Shown: positions 1 through 8,713, numbered from the stretch's first letter. The stretch: DNA of 13,558 nt from Euperipatoides rowelli (GCA_003024985.2 PXIH01S0000617.1); one strand, 5' to 3'. Program-made: numbers and translations. Notes: generated from the sequence alone by a model not told the origin.

Positions 1-9
1 TATATAATT

Positions 10-47
10 ATATACAGTATATATATATATATATATATACTGTATAT
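10..47. repeat. 38-bp perfect AT-rich palindrome
   Basis: The sequence reads the same on both strands across all 38 bases. A TA-dinucleotide core is closed on each side by a TACAGTA/TACTGTA pair. Such tracts can extrude as cruciforms and are common slippage sites. It may simply be a microsatellite that grew inside a pre-existing TACAGTA palindrome. Confidence 0.9.
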
Positions 48-605
48 GCAGCATATCCACTATATACTAGGTTAATATAAATTATTTCATTCATTGCATC
101 TAAAAGTATTTTCATTTTATAATCTGAAGAACTGATTGTAGCTTAAAACATTGTGAATATTAGATTATTTTGTGTCATAGAACCGATTATTTGAGATTTT
201 TATTTTATTAATAAGGTAGCCAGGTATCTGATGTAAGAGACCCTACAATTGGAAGATGATGTTATAAACTTTGTTGTTATTTTGTAAATTATTATTTAAA
301 AAGAAAGCTGCTTATTATCTTTTATTTTTTAATTCACTATAGAACAATTAAAAAAATAATGTAAAAAAAATCTGAATTAAAATATTTTAAATAATAAAGA
401 CAATTTTGACAAATTGTCTTCATTTTCATTTTATATACTGTATATTGTCTATTTTAGCCTAATTATAAGTGCATGAAGAGAAAAAAAAGGGTTTTCTTTT
501 TGTTTTATTTTCATATTTATTATGTGTTAAATTTCTCTTTAAAATTATTTTAACATTTTTAAAGTTAAATTATTTTTGGAATAAGTGTTTGTTTTTTATA
601 TTTAT
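48..605. other. AT-rich non-coding stretch
   Basis: No gene is recognised here. The stretch is AT-rich with short A and T runs and one TACTGTA motif at 436-442. A plus-strand frame opens at 469, but its first 49 codons are low-complexity F/L/K-rich translation of AT-rich DNA, so only its last part is considered separately. Confidence 0.6.
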
Positions 606-617
606 TTGTTATTATAG

Positions 618-696
618 TCATCTAATAGATCCAACTACCAAATTGAACCAGTTTCTGGGTAAATTAATTGAACTTGGTCAATATCAAGGAAATTAA
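618..696 (+). CDS. Possible short terminal exon, unknown protein
   Basis: A splice-acceptor-like sequence (T-rich tract, then TTATTATAG ending at 617) is followed by 25 codons in one frame up to a TAA at 694-696. The peptide includes IDPTTKLNQF and GKLIELGQY. It is less F/I/K-dominated than random translations of this DNA, which is the only reason to list it. I do not recognise a family, and no partner exon is visible in the next kilobases. A donor-like CTGG/GTAAAT at about 654-661 would instead give an internal micro-exon. A chance open frame is at least as likely. Confidence 0.15.
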
Positions 697-1163
697 ACTC
701 AATTGGAAGCAATCAGGAGTCCCAGAACATGTTTATTATTTATGAGTTTTCTTTGAAATTTGTTGTTGCTGTTTACAAAAATTAGATGCATATAGTTCTT
801 TATTTCTGATAAGTTTTACGACAACTGAACTTATACAAATTCAATTTATAAACTTCATATTTTATTTATATCTCTTGCAAGATCAGCACTTAGAAGTTTG
901 TTTTATCTTATTTTTCAATATGCTATTGATTTTTCTTCATTGAACTCATTTTCTCTATTTTGGTAGTCGGAATTTGTTCATTATAGATAACTTTCCTAAA
1001 TATTACAATTAGCCATAACGGTTGAAAGAGAGAGTACCTGTTCAATGTGTAGAAATGGTACTTGTTTCTCTTAAGAGGAGTTGGAATTCAGTATGATCTC
1101 TTTTCGTTGTTTTATATGGATGTCTTAGCTTTTCTATGATGAAGTTCAATCTTATTTTTTGCA
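697..1163. other. AT-rich non-coding stretch
   Basis: Nothing recognised on either strand: no long frame, repeat or RNA fold that stands out. Confidence 0.6.
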
Positions 1164-1192
1164 TATTAGTGTTCTTGTGGGTCGCTAGGATT
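1164..1192 (+). repeat. Direct repeat, copy 1 of 2
   Basis: This 29-base block, starting TATTAGTGTTCTTGTGG, recurs in the same orientation at 2304-2332 with three substitutions. It contains GTGGGTCGC, which is often seen just inside hAT transposon ends (TTCTCAACC-GTGGGTCGC type), so both copies may be worn termini of one small element family. No inverted partner or target-site duplication was found, so the class is not proven. Confidence 0.75.
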
Positions 1193-2303
1193 AGCTTTAC
1201 ATTTCTTGTTCTTTAAATCACAGTTGCTATGTCAGCTAGTGGATAATGAAAACTTAGCCTCGGAACTTTTTATTAATAGTTCTGTATTAAATGCTTATAT
1301 TAAAAAGTTGTGTAGTCAAAATTAGGATGGATTTCTTTGAAAGTAGAATAGAATCTTAATGTTCAAATCTTTCAAAATGACTTCTCTGGGGAAGGGAAAA
1401 AATGTTGAACTGCCTGATTTTAATCTTTGGTTGAATATTTCAGGTTTTGTTGCACATAACTTTAACTTAAGTCACTTGCCCTTTTTTTTTCTTTCACAAG
1501 CATTTATATCCACCTTCTGGCTGTTCAAAAAATATGCACAACTTTTCATGCTTCACTAGATAAGGTAAAATAAACATCCGCTTGCCTTTTTCTATTGTCT
1601 AAATACTCATTTATCGTGTTGTCTTCTTTTCACAAGACACACGATCAAAAGCCCACCCACCATATACAAATTTTGTTTCACATTATTTTGTAAGGCATAA
1701 AACACATTAAACCTTCAGTTTTTAATAATGTGAAATATCTTTACTTTGATAATTGCATTCGCAAATAACCTAAAATCAATACTAACGGCTTTTCTGTTGT
1801 TTTGTGTTCAATGTTTGATTAACCTTCAACCATAATGTTTATCTCTGCTGTTGGTCTTTACTTTGCTTTTATTTTTATTTTTGCATAAGCTTTTCCTTGA
1901 CTTCACAATTTATTAAATTATTCCATACTTCCTTCTTTTTCTCAAAGAACTAAATGTAGAATCAGTAGTTTAAATATCGGTATACATTGTAAAGATACAA
2001 AAACTTTGGAAAACAAAGAACTTTAAGATACATGAAACGATCAAAGCTAATAAAGTTTAGAGATGTTATGGCACTTAGCACAGTTTTTATAATTTACATT
2101 TCTGAATTAACATGCATGCTATCTATAGACAGTGATTGGAATTACTTCTAGCAAAGTTTGGACATAACTCTCATTACAGATTATTGGCGAGATCCAAGAA
2201 ATCTTTTCAGCCATTAACTTCATTTTTTTTTTGTTACTTAGCCCGGTTTTCATTTAAAGTTTTCAAAGCCATAAAAATAATTACTGGAAAACACAATTTA
2301 AAT
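1193..2303. other. AT-rich non-coding stretch between the direct repeats
   Basis: There is no supportable gene. A plus-strand frame at 1359-1559 (66 codons) has a low-complexity aromatic-rich second half and no recognisable motif. It is taken as chance. T runs occur near 1482 and 2223. Confidence 0.55.
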
Positions 2304-2332
2304 TATTAGTGTTCTTGTGGATCGCTAGGGTT
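2304..2332 (+). repeat. Direct repeat, copy 2 of 2
   Basis: This is the second copy of the 29-base block at 1164-1192, 1140 bases downstream and in the same orientation. It has three differences: G/A, A/G and A/G transitions. Read on the minus strand it starts TTTCTCAACCCTAGCGATCC, which resembles the TTCTCAACC start of many hAT terminal repeats. This supports, but does not prove, a transposon origin. Confidence 0.75.
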
Positions 2333-3252
2333 GAGAAATAGAGAAATCTAACAACAAAAAAGGATTTTCTCCTGGAGACTTTAATAAAGATTGTCCTTTT
2401 TTTAGGAATGTATTTGTCTACTTGCTGTGCTTGTTAAACATCTCTGTCTATGGGTAACTTTTTCACTAGTGTGTGCCTTATTTCTTCATTATTTTATAGT
2501 CAAAATATTTAAATTCAAAATGCTGCAAGGTCATCGGCTTCAAATATTAAATATATTTTGCTTTGAATGTAGATTTTTATTTTGATAGAACCTATATGCA
2601 AAGTTGGTTACTTGCTACAGTAGTGTTTACTACTGGTGGCCTGTTTTTTTTTTTTTTTGTATTTTAGTAGCTTGACAATAGTATATTTTTAAAATATGAT
2701 GTGGACTATAAAAGCAGTGTCGGTCTTTTTGTCTATCGCTGGTAGCAGCACCCCCTTTATACAGTATATGGATATACACCAAAATACAAATGCTGGTGTA
2801 ATTATTTACAGTATGAATAAAAAATATAGTCTTAACCAGTATATATTTTAGACATTTTTATAATATTTTTTTTTATTTCATTTATTGCTATTGGCAAAAT
2901 ATGTTATACATCTTCATTAAAAATAAAATGTTTAAAATTTCCCATTTTAAACCCCCTCCCCTCTCCATATATTTTGTACATAATATCCTGGCTAATATGA
3001 CAAAATTAAGTATTTAAATTTTACTTTTGCAGTTTGTTATCCTAAACTTAAATAGAATTTTTCTACCTTATAAAAGCAGTTTACATGCATTTTTTTATAT
3101 GCTGTTCAAAGAAAGCGATAATAATGACACCCTGCTTCATCAGTTACATCAAATAATTTGGTTTTATTTTCAACAAATCTAATTTAATTCGTGTTAGGGG
3201 AATGTTTATTTTTTTTTATTTATTTAATAAAAAATATTTCAACTGTGTAGAT
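2333..3252. other. Non-coding stretch with T and C tracts
   Basis: It holds a run of 15 T at 2644-2658 and a small perfect hairpin at 2618-2635 (arms CAGTAGT/ACTACTG). There is also a C-rich stretch at 2952-2966 and an 11-base word, TATAAAAGCAG, repeated at 2707 and 3069. No coding frame is supported. Confidence 0.5.
2707..2717 (+). promoter_or_regulatory. TATA-box-like word TATAAAAGCAG
   Basis: TATAAAAGCAG is a good match to the animal TATA-box consensus, and the same 11 bases recur at 3069-3079. Sequence 25-35 bases downstream has no convincing initiator, and no open frame follows. In DNA this AT-rich a TATA match has little weight. Confidence 0.12.
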
Positions 3253-3262
3253 CCCCCCCCCC
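3253..3262 (+). repeat. C10 homopolymer
   Basis: Ten consecutive C in an otherwise C-poor region, six bases upstream of a weak CTCF-like core. This is a slippage-prone homopolymer, so the exact length should be treated as approximate. Confidence 0.85.
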
Positions 3263-3267
3263 AATTT

Positions 3268-3282
3268 TCTGTAGATGGCAGC
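3268..3282 (+). promoter_or_regulatory. Weak CTCF-like core
   Basis: TCTGTAGATGGCAGC matches the AGATGGCAGC part of the animal CTCF core but lacks the upstream CCAC. It shares TAGATGGCA with the stronger sites at 10669 and 12605. Treat as a weak site. Confidence 0.2.
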
Positions 3283-3488
3283 TTATTTTCATTGTCCTAT
3301 AGATATTTAAAGAATTTGCAAGGTTATTAGCTAACATTATTCAACTAGTTTCTCTATTTGTTACTTGTTTAGCGTAAAGTAAATTATGAAATGAGAGTTA
3401 ATACTGTTGGAGATCTATACCACTCCCTTTGTGAATAATATTGTAATACAGCTTCATTATTGAATTAGTTTCTACTTGATTTAAATAT

Positions 3489-3504
3489 ATATGGTGCACC
3501 ATAT
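3489..3504. repeat. 16-bp perfect palindrome
   Basis: ATATGGTGCACCATAT is self-complementary over 16 bases with a GC-containing centre, so it is not just a TA run. It may be a dimeric factor site or chance. No neighbour helps decide. Confidence 0.7.
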
Positions 3505-3637
3505 TCTATATATATTTTACAATGACATAGGTAAATGTATCTCACATTTTCCTCTTTAATGACAGATCAGAGTCCATTTTATTTTTATTCCTTTTTTCTG
3601 GCTTTCGACTTTGATATTTTTCTTAGAAAAAAAATTT

Positions 3638-3652
3638 AATGTACAGTACATT
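3638..3652. repeat. 15-base odd palindrome around TACAGTA
   Basis: AATGTAC and GTACATT flank a single A, making an odd-length palindrome that contains one of the many TACAGTA words of this window. Confidence 0.6.
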
Positions 3653-3910
3653 TTATGGGTGCCGTAAAGGTTAATTTTATATTAAATAAGATTTAAATGT
3701 TTTTGTTTTGATAGATCAGATTTACTTCTATGTTTTGCCAATTTTCCTCCTCTATTAAGAAATGATTAACTTTGTATAGTCTTGCTTTAATACCTTTAGG
3801 TTTGATTTGGCAGTTGGAATTTTTTTTTTTAATTTTACTGAAAACATATTGTTATGGAATTGTTTTAAAAAACATTATTTTTAGAATAAAACAAAGAAAA
3901 TGCTCCCATG

Positions 3911-3944
3911 NTCTTTTTTTTTTTTTTGGGGGGGGGAGGTGGGG
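3911..3944 (+). repeat. Unresolved base followed by T14-G9 tract
   Basis: The only N of the window (3911) is followed by TC, 14 T, 9 G, then AGGTGGGG. The N probably marks read disagreement at a difficult homopolymer, so the run lengths are uncertain. The G block has enough closely spaced G runs to form a G-quadruplex in principle. The open frame crossing it (3772-3993) is an artefact of the tract. Confidence 0.8.
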
Positions 3945-4004
3945 AGAGAGGCAGCTTCAGTTACGTTGTCCTCAACACCGCATTCAAGTGTAGATTTTTA
4001 TCCA

Positions 4005-4020
4005 ATGTAGATGGTGCTAG
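4005..4020 (+). promoter_or_regulatory. Weak CTCF-like core
   Basis: ATGTAGATGGTGCTAG matches the AGATGG-GC spacing of the CTCF core, but with GTG for GGC and no CCAC upstream. Same strand as the weak match at 3268. Low weight alone. Confidence 0.12.
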
Positions 4021-4139
4021 CTCTGAAGAACTATGTAATATACACACTAATCTTATAGCAAACCACATAATCTAATTTATCATGCAGGTATTTTATCAGT
4101 ATTAAATATCTATTCTCATAATGGATATGTAGTTTCAAC

Positions 4140-4182
4140 ATGTAGAAGTTGTTTTAAAAAATGAAATAATAAACTTCTACAT
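4140..4182. repeat. Inverted repeat, 11-bp arms
   Basis: ATGTAGAAGTT (4140-4150) and AACTTCTACAT (4172-4182) are perfect inverted copies with a 21-base loop. The fold is too short and AT-rich for a recognised RNA gene. It could be a tiny foldback element, but no duplication of flanking bases was seen. Confidence 0.6.
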
Positions 4183-4346
4183 AATATACTGTAAATTAGA
4201 TAGAAAAGTTAACGATAGATGTATTTTAATTATTGTATAACTAGTCCGTTCTATAAAATCATATAACAAAGTCTAATGAATAACTATTTCAATGAACTGT
4301 TAAATTATTCATTAAATTTCTGTGTAAATATAAAATTATTGCTTTA

Positions 4347-4368
4347 ATTCATAGAAACTTCTATGAAT
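4347..4368. repeat. Inverted repeat, 10-bp arms, 2-base loop
   Basis: ATTCATAGAA, AC, TTCTATGAAT. The arms are perfect. The centre reads GAAACTTC, which is a GAAnnTTC heat-shock-factor half arrangement. The outer TTC and GAA are spaced one base too far for a standard heat-shock element. Confidence 0.6.
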
Positions 4369-6458
4369 GAACATAATTTTTGCTTGTACATTATTGTCCA
4401 ATACTAACAAAATGTAATATAAGATTATGAAACAAAAGAAAAAGGAATGTTGATGAATTACTTATGGAATTACTTATCTTGAGCAATGATGTACATGGTC
4501 TTAAAAGTTGATGACTAATCCTGTTTAGTAAAATAGTCAACATTTTGACAAAATTAGAAATAGTCTGAATGCCTGTAGATTACAAATCTAATATCTTAGC
4601 CTATTTCTGTATATGTATATGTTTTTTTTCTTCAGTTCAATGAGCCTAAAACTTTAGGTACAGAGGAGAGATGATCTAATTGTATAGTTGACAGTCATTA
4701 TGCATAGTTTTAATATTTTTTTTTTAAAAAAAAGGTTTATCAGTTGTATATAAATTTAAAATATTAAAAGCCACTTATTTTCTTGTAAAAAAAAATAAAA
4801 TATTAAAAAAAGATTGGCTTTTCATAAACCATGTTAAATAAAAATCCCAATATGTATTTTAAATCATACTGTTTTAAAGCAAAGTTATTTTTTATTTTTA
4901 CAGATTTGTTTAATCTCTCTATCGTTATGTAGATGTTTTTTTAAGCCTTCCTTTGATAATGCACAATTGCTAAAAACACAACTATTGTTAACAGTGAGAA
5001 TGTACCATATATACTGTTTCTTAAAAACTATATTTATTTTTCTGAGACTGTTCTAAATCATTGTCTTTTAGTAAAATAATGTACTATTAGTTGATATATT
5101 CATTTGTACAGTTACCTTCATTCACGCTGGGGTTGTTTCTTGGAAATCAGCTTATAAATCAAAAACGTGTAAAACGTGAATTTTCCATAGGAAATCGTGG
5201 AAATGCTAAGGATTATGGGAAGTGGTGAAAACAAAAACCATTCCTTTTATTCTACTCACTATTATTAACCTCTTGTTTGCTTAATTTGATAAAAATTGTA
5301 CCTATAGATGTGGGTATTAGCGGAGGGATGGGTTTGAATTTAGGTTAATAAGCGTAACATTTATTCATAGAAAACTATTACCATAATGAATTTGAATCAA
5401 TTTAAAATAAATTAATTCATTTCTCTCAGACTATCATAATATTAACAAAAGCATATACGCTTAAATCCTTTTTTCATTTTGACAGGTATTATCACCTTAT
5501 TTTTATTCTAAATTATGTACACTATATACTTTTTTTTTTTGAAAACCGTATTATTTCAAATATTTGCCATATAATTTGAAAAGTGGTAGCAATTTTTAAA
5601 TCATAATTATTCCAAAAACATATAATAAAATCCATGTAAATGAAGAATTCTCTGTATTGCCAGACCATGTTTGCAGCATGAACTGAGGCAAATGTTAAAG
5701 ATTTACAAATGTCTGTACTTATTGAATTTCTATTACAATTTTTCAAGCATTCTAGATTTAATCACAATTGGCATATTGATTTTTCTTTTAGGTACAATCT
5801 ATTTAAAAAAAAAAGGAATGAGGTGGTTAAACTAACAAACTTTAAACTTACATTCGTAGCCCAATAAGGTTACTTAGAATTTTTAGAACAAAAATGGCCA
5901 CATTATTAATTTCTTTTTTGCTTTGTAAATTAAATTATATTACGGTAAGGGTCAATGTTTTATTTCTTGCAAGTTTGTTTTCAATTTATATATATGATTT
6001 TTGGCTATTTCTTTACCTGATATGAATCTAGATTTATTTGGTAATCATGCACAGTACCGTGTGTAGAAAAATCGAGCTATTTATAAAAAATGGAATACGA
6101 TTTCTTCCACTGTGTTAATTCCATTCAGTTGAAATATAAAACAAAATACAGTAAAACTCATAAAAATATTAACCCGGTACCTGCTACACATTTATTCAGG
6201 ATTGAAATCGCTTAAAATTAGACTAGCACAATTTTTTTTTTTTCAATTGGCATCTTGGTTTCATTTTTTTCTTTCTTTATAATTCAGAATATATTTTCAA
6301 TATTTTTTTTTTTTGTGAGATTTTGGCAAAATAATAATGACCTATGGAGAATCATACTTGCAAGTTAAAAACCAAAAACTATTTTGAAAATATATATTTT
6401 ATATAATCAAATGTTTGTATGTTCTCAATACAAGTCTCAGTCATTTGACTAATCTGTA
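4369..6458. other. AT-rich non-coding stretch
   Basis: No gene is supported. A minus-strand frame at 5522-5746 is low-complexity and lacks splice or family signals. Contents are T runs near 4621, 4718, 5529, 6232 and 6303, TACAGTA-type words at 4187 and 6147, and the small motif cluster at 5162-5222. Confidence 0.6.
5162..5222. promoter_or_regulatory. Motif cluster: ACGTG pair, TTTCC/GGAAA hairpin, Staf/ZNF143-like site
   Basis: AAAACGTG occurs twice nine bases apart (5162, 5171), giving two ACGTG cores of the hypoxia-factor or bHLH-PAS type. TTTCC-ATA-GGAAA follows at 5182-5194. On the minus strand 5203-5222 reads TTCCCATAATCC, close to the CCCATAATGC core of ZNF143/Staf sites but with one changed base. 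The stretch has more G and C than its surroundings. It could also be a fragment of an old repeat. Functional use is speculative. Confidence 0.15.
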
Positions 6459-6468
6459 CCAAATTTGG
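6459..6468. promoter_or_regulatory. CArG box (SRF-type)
   Basis: CCAAATTTGG is an exact CC(A/T)6GG match and a perfect palindrome. In AT-rich DNA such matches arise easily, and no target gene is visible. Confidence 0.15.
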
Positions 6469-6882
6469 CATCTTACTATTTAAAACCCGAAAAAAAACCC
6501 TAGGTAATATTTTGACTTAGCTAAACAGAAGCACGGGCAATTAAATATACACAGTATATGTTATCTTTACAATTCTAGGTCATTTTGTCAAGATCATTAA
6601 ATGACAAGCATTTTTTTTTCCCACATTATTCTAGATAATTTCAGTATAATATTTACTTTAAAAATGTATATTTTAAGAATACTTTGTCGAACAATTTCTA
6701 TGCTACAGATGCCGGAAAACAACAGTAATTGCCTGCACTTTTGGGTAACAAAATTGCATTATAAAACAAAAGGAAAAAAATGTTTTAAAAGTCGAGTTAA
6801 AATATACAGGATACTATACCAGCTAATTGTAATTTGCAATAAAGGACAAGTTCATTATAGTTTAGTAAATGATGCTATAGAT

Positions 6883-6897
6883 CACGGGTCATCAACC
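6883..6897 (+). repeat. Left terminal inverted repeat of the hAT element
   Basis: CACGGGTCATCAACC sits immediately inside the CTATAGAT duplication. It differs from the inverted right end at three positions, mainly bases 3-4, where hAT ends normally read CAG. The left end therefore appears mutated and may be a poor transposase substrate now. Confidence 0.85.
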
Positions 6898-6908
6898 TTT
6901 TTTTACCT

Positions 6909-6958
6909 ACCGCCCACTTTTGTATGTTTGTTGATCAAAAAATTTCATTACCGCCCAC
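6909..6958 (+). repeat. Left subterminal ACCGCCCAC pair
   Basis: Two ACCGCCCAC motifs, at 6909-6917 and 6950-6958, are 41 bases apart and each followed by TTTT. hAT transposases bind short repeated motifs just inside the ends, so these are probable binding sites. The same motif recurs twice at the right end in the same strand orientation. Confidence 0.7.
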
Positions 6959-7123
6959 TTTTAATACATTTTTTTAAAAATATATATATATACTTTGTGT
7001 ATATTTATATAGGGATAATTTAAATTAAATGAATTTCTGCATCTCCATCGATACAGAGCTTAGTGCGGGAGCTGTTTAAATTGGAAAAAAAAAAAGTTAT
7101 AACTTACGTGAAAACAATAGATT

Positions 7124-7591
7124 TTATGAAATTGGAAGCTGTTCATTAGTAATAGATTCGATGAAACCCGTCTTCAGATACTCTGGTAAAGGTAAATAGC
7201 CAGAAGCGTATTTCAAATTCAAATTATTTTTTTGAAACATCATACATAGGTTCACAAAAAGGACTTTATGTGGACGCGTGCTTGCTTTCACAAATCTAAC
7301 TACGTAGTCTGTAATGCACACAGATAGAGTGTGCAAAACGTGTGTGTGTGACATCAGCGCCAATTTACATTTAATGGAAATCACAATAACATAGTATTTC
7401 TGAAACTGATAAATTTTAAATAATAAATTAAAATTTTGACATTTATAAAAGTGGAAATTAAAAGGAATTAAATAAAATGTGATTGTCAGCACCAGTATTA
7501 CTGACAAACTTTTGTACAATGGACAAAAATCCCCACCGCCCACCATAATAGCTGAATTGCCCACTAGACAAAAAATCCTACCGCCCACCAA
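7124..7591 (-). pseudogene. Minus-strand open frame in the hAT element, possible transposase N-terminal remnant
   Basis: This frame of 155 codons without a stop is long for DNA of this composition. The first 30 or so residues translate the subterminal tandem repeat (VGGRIF, VGGGDF) and are not real protein. Near the C-terminal end the frame reads LPEYLKTGFIES followed by a QLP. That resembles the YLxxGF...(P)QC stretch that precedes the first cysteines of BED-type fingers in ZBED5/FAM200-like hAT transposases, but the frame stops before any cysteine pair. Location and direction fit an internally deleted copy whose transposase read inward from the right end. The resemblance is short, so chance is possible. 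Confidence 0.25.
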
Positions 7592-7609
7592 TAAAACAAT
7601 CGTCCACTA
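7522..7609 (+). repeat. Right subterminal tandem repeat of the hAT element
   Basis: Two diverged units sit side by side: 7522-7566 (45 bp) and 7567-7609 (43 bp). Each starts GACAAAAA, carries ACCGCCCACCA (cores at 7535-7543 and 7580-7588) and ends CCCACTA or TCCACTA. The second runs into the palindrome CCACTAGTGG (7604-7613). This is a duplicated transposase-binding region. Confidence 0.75.
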
Positions 7610-7626
7610 GTGGGCAATAGGGACCA

Positions 7627-7641
7627 GGTTGACGACCGCTG
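7627..7641 (-). repeat. Right terminal inverted repeat of the hAT element
   Basis: GGTTGACGACCGCTG on the plus strand reads inward on the minus strand as CAGCGGTCGTCAACC. This is a canonical hAT terminus, directly abutting the right CTATAGAT duplication. Confidence 0.85.
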
Positions 7642-7728
7642 CTATAGATAATAGAAGGCCAGGCAACATTGGGCAATTAAAAGCTAGAGAGATAATAAAA
7701 ATTGAAACTAGCATTGTGTGCTATCGTT

Positions 7729-7767
7729 CATTTTAGTGAGCCAGCTCTCAACAGGCTCTCCAAAATG
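7729..7767. repeat. Imperfect hairpin, 14-bp arms, 11-base loop
   Basis: CATTTTAGTGAGCC (7729-7742) pairs with GGCTCTCCAAAATG (7754-7767) at 12 of 14 positions. Three more A-T or G-T pairs could extend the base. The loop is AGCTCTCAACA. It lies about 85 bases right of the hAT element. The stem is shorter than a typical microRNA precursor, so a small foldback repeat or a structured intron segment is equally possible. Confidence 0.6.
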
Positions 7768-8713
7768 AGTCATTTATATAATTGTAAAATTAGGCTACTT
7801 TCTCACTATTAATGCTTTGGTTTGTAAAAAACAAAATAGGATTTTTAATTACATTTTGTACATTTTTTTCCAAGAATATGACTATGTAAAACTAGTGGTA
7901 GATTTTAATTTTGTTTAATTATAAAGTAGGTTACATGAAGTGAAATTTCATTTAAATGGTTACCATTTGATCAATTTATCATTACATCCTAGATGCTTTA
8001 TGTTTACAAGTGCTTTAAAAAAATTTATTTTCTAATTCTAAAATTTTATACTTAAATATAAACTATTAAATTTAAAAACAACGGTAGGGAGAGAGAGAGA
8101 GAGCTAGAGACAGAGAACTAGAAATGGATGTAAAGTTGTGATTTGATTCAATTTAAAATGTCTAATATTGCAGCACTACTGTGCTATATTAGCCACGTTT
8201 ACAAAATTACATTTGGAAAGTACAACAAAATAGCAAATTATGAAGTCTAACTTATTTTTAAAACATTTCAGTAAACATCTTTTTAAATGTTTAAATGTGA
8301 GTTATCTTACATCAAACCTCAACTAAAGATTCCATCTTCTAGTGTATACAGTAATTCATATAAACTGGTAATTGAAACATAAATACATAGAAAATCTAAA
8401 AAAAAAATCATGTCGCCACTCACCATTAAAACTAAAGTCAAATGTAATACAAATACTAGTTTCTGATAGAATTATTATTTCTGAAATACCGGTATGCAAT
8501 TTTTTTCAGAAAAGCAAGATTTATCTTTTTTTTTTTTAAAAAAATGTTAGTTCCCAAAAGAACTGTATAATAGATTAATTTGCTAATGCAAGATAGAGCA
8601 CATCTTTTTTTTTTCTCTCTTATGCTTTGAAATACATTCAAATGAATTAATTTTAGACATTTTAAACCTATTATTTGATAGGAATAAAATTGTAATCATT
8701 GATTGTCTGTTCA
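7768..8713. other. AT-rich non-coding stretch with GA microsatellite
   Basis: No gene is recognised. A 15-base GA run lies at 8089-8103, followed by GA-rich sequence to about 8116. The palindrome ATACCGGTAT is at 8486-8495 and T runs are near 8527 and 8605. The minus-strand 61-codon frame at 8456-8641 is lysine/phenylalanine-rich translation of those runs. Confidence 0.6.

Larger units (their letters stand above)
6875..7649. mobile_element. Non-autonomous hAT transposon with 8-bp target duplication
   Basis: A 759-bp element (6883-7641) is bounded by a perfect 8-bp target-site duplication, CTATAGAT, at 6875-6882 and 7642-7649. Its ends are imperfect 15-bp inverted repeats with 12 of 15 bases matching: CACGGGTCATCAACC on the left and CAGCGGTCGTCAACC read inward from the right. 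The 8-bp duplication and CAGNGGTNNTCAACC ends are diagnostic of the hAT superfamily. ACCGCCCAC motifs cluster near both ends. There is no intact transposase, so it must have moved using one supplied elsewhere. The intact duplication implies a fairly recent insertion. The 140-codon plus-strand frame at 6601-7023 crosses the left boundary and is therefore chance. Confidence 0.9.

Noticed and set aside
1359-1559. 66-codon plus-strand frame
   Set aside because: Only the first 26 residues look protein-like. There are no splice signals fitting the frame, and the rest is F/L-rich AT translation.
3772-3993. 73-codon plus-strand frame
   Set aside because: It depends on reading through the N and the T14-G9 tract.
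4347-4368. Heat-shock element
   Set aside because: Only the central GAAnnTTC fits. The outer units are spaced by three bases instead of two.
5325-5345. tRNA B-box-like GGGTTTGAATT
   Set aside because: It does not match GGTTCGANTCC, there is no A-box at the right distance and no cloverleaf.
5522-5746. 74-codon minus-strand frame
   Set aside because: Low-complexity composition, no motif, and the end is formed by a T run.
6601-7023. 140-codon plus-strand open frame
   Set aside because: It crosses the left end of the hAT element, has no family motif and ends in low-complexity I/Y sequence.
7316-7350. GCACAC/GTGTGC hairpin next to a GT run as a structured RNA
   Set aside because: Arms are only six bases and consist of CA/TG dinucleotide repeats, so a microsatellite origin is enough.
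8456-8641. 61-codon minus-strand frame
   Set aside because: Lysine runs come from T homopolymers, and there is no motif.
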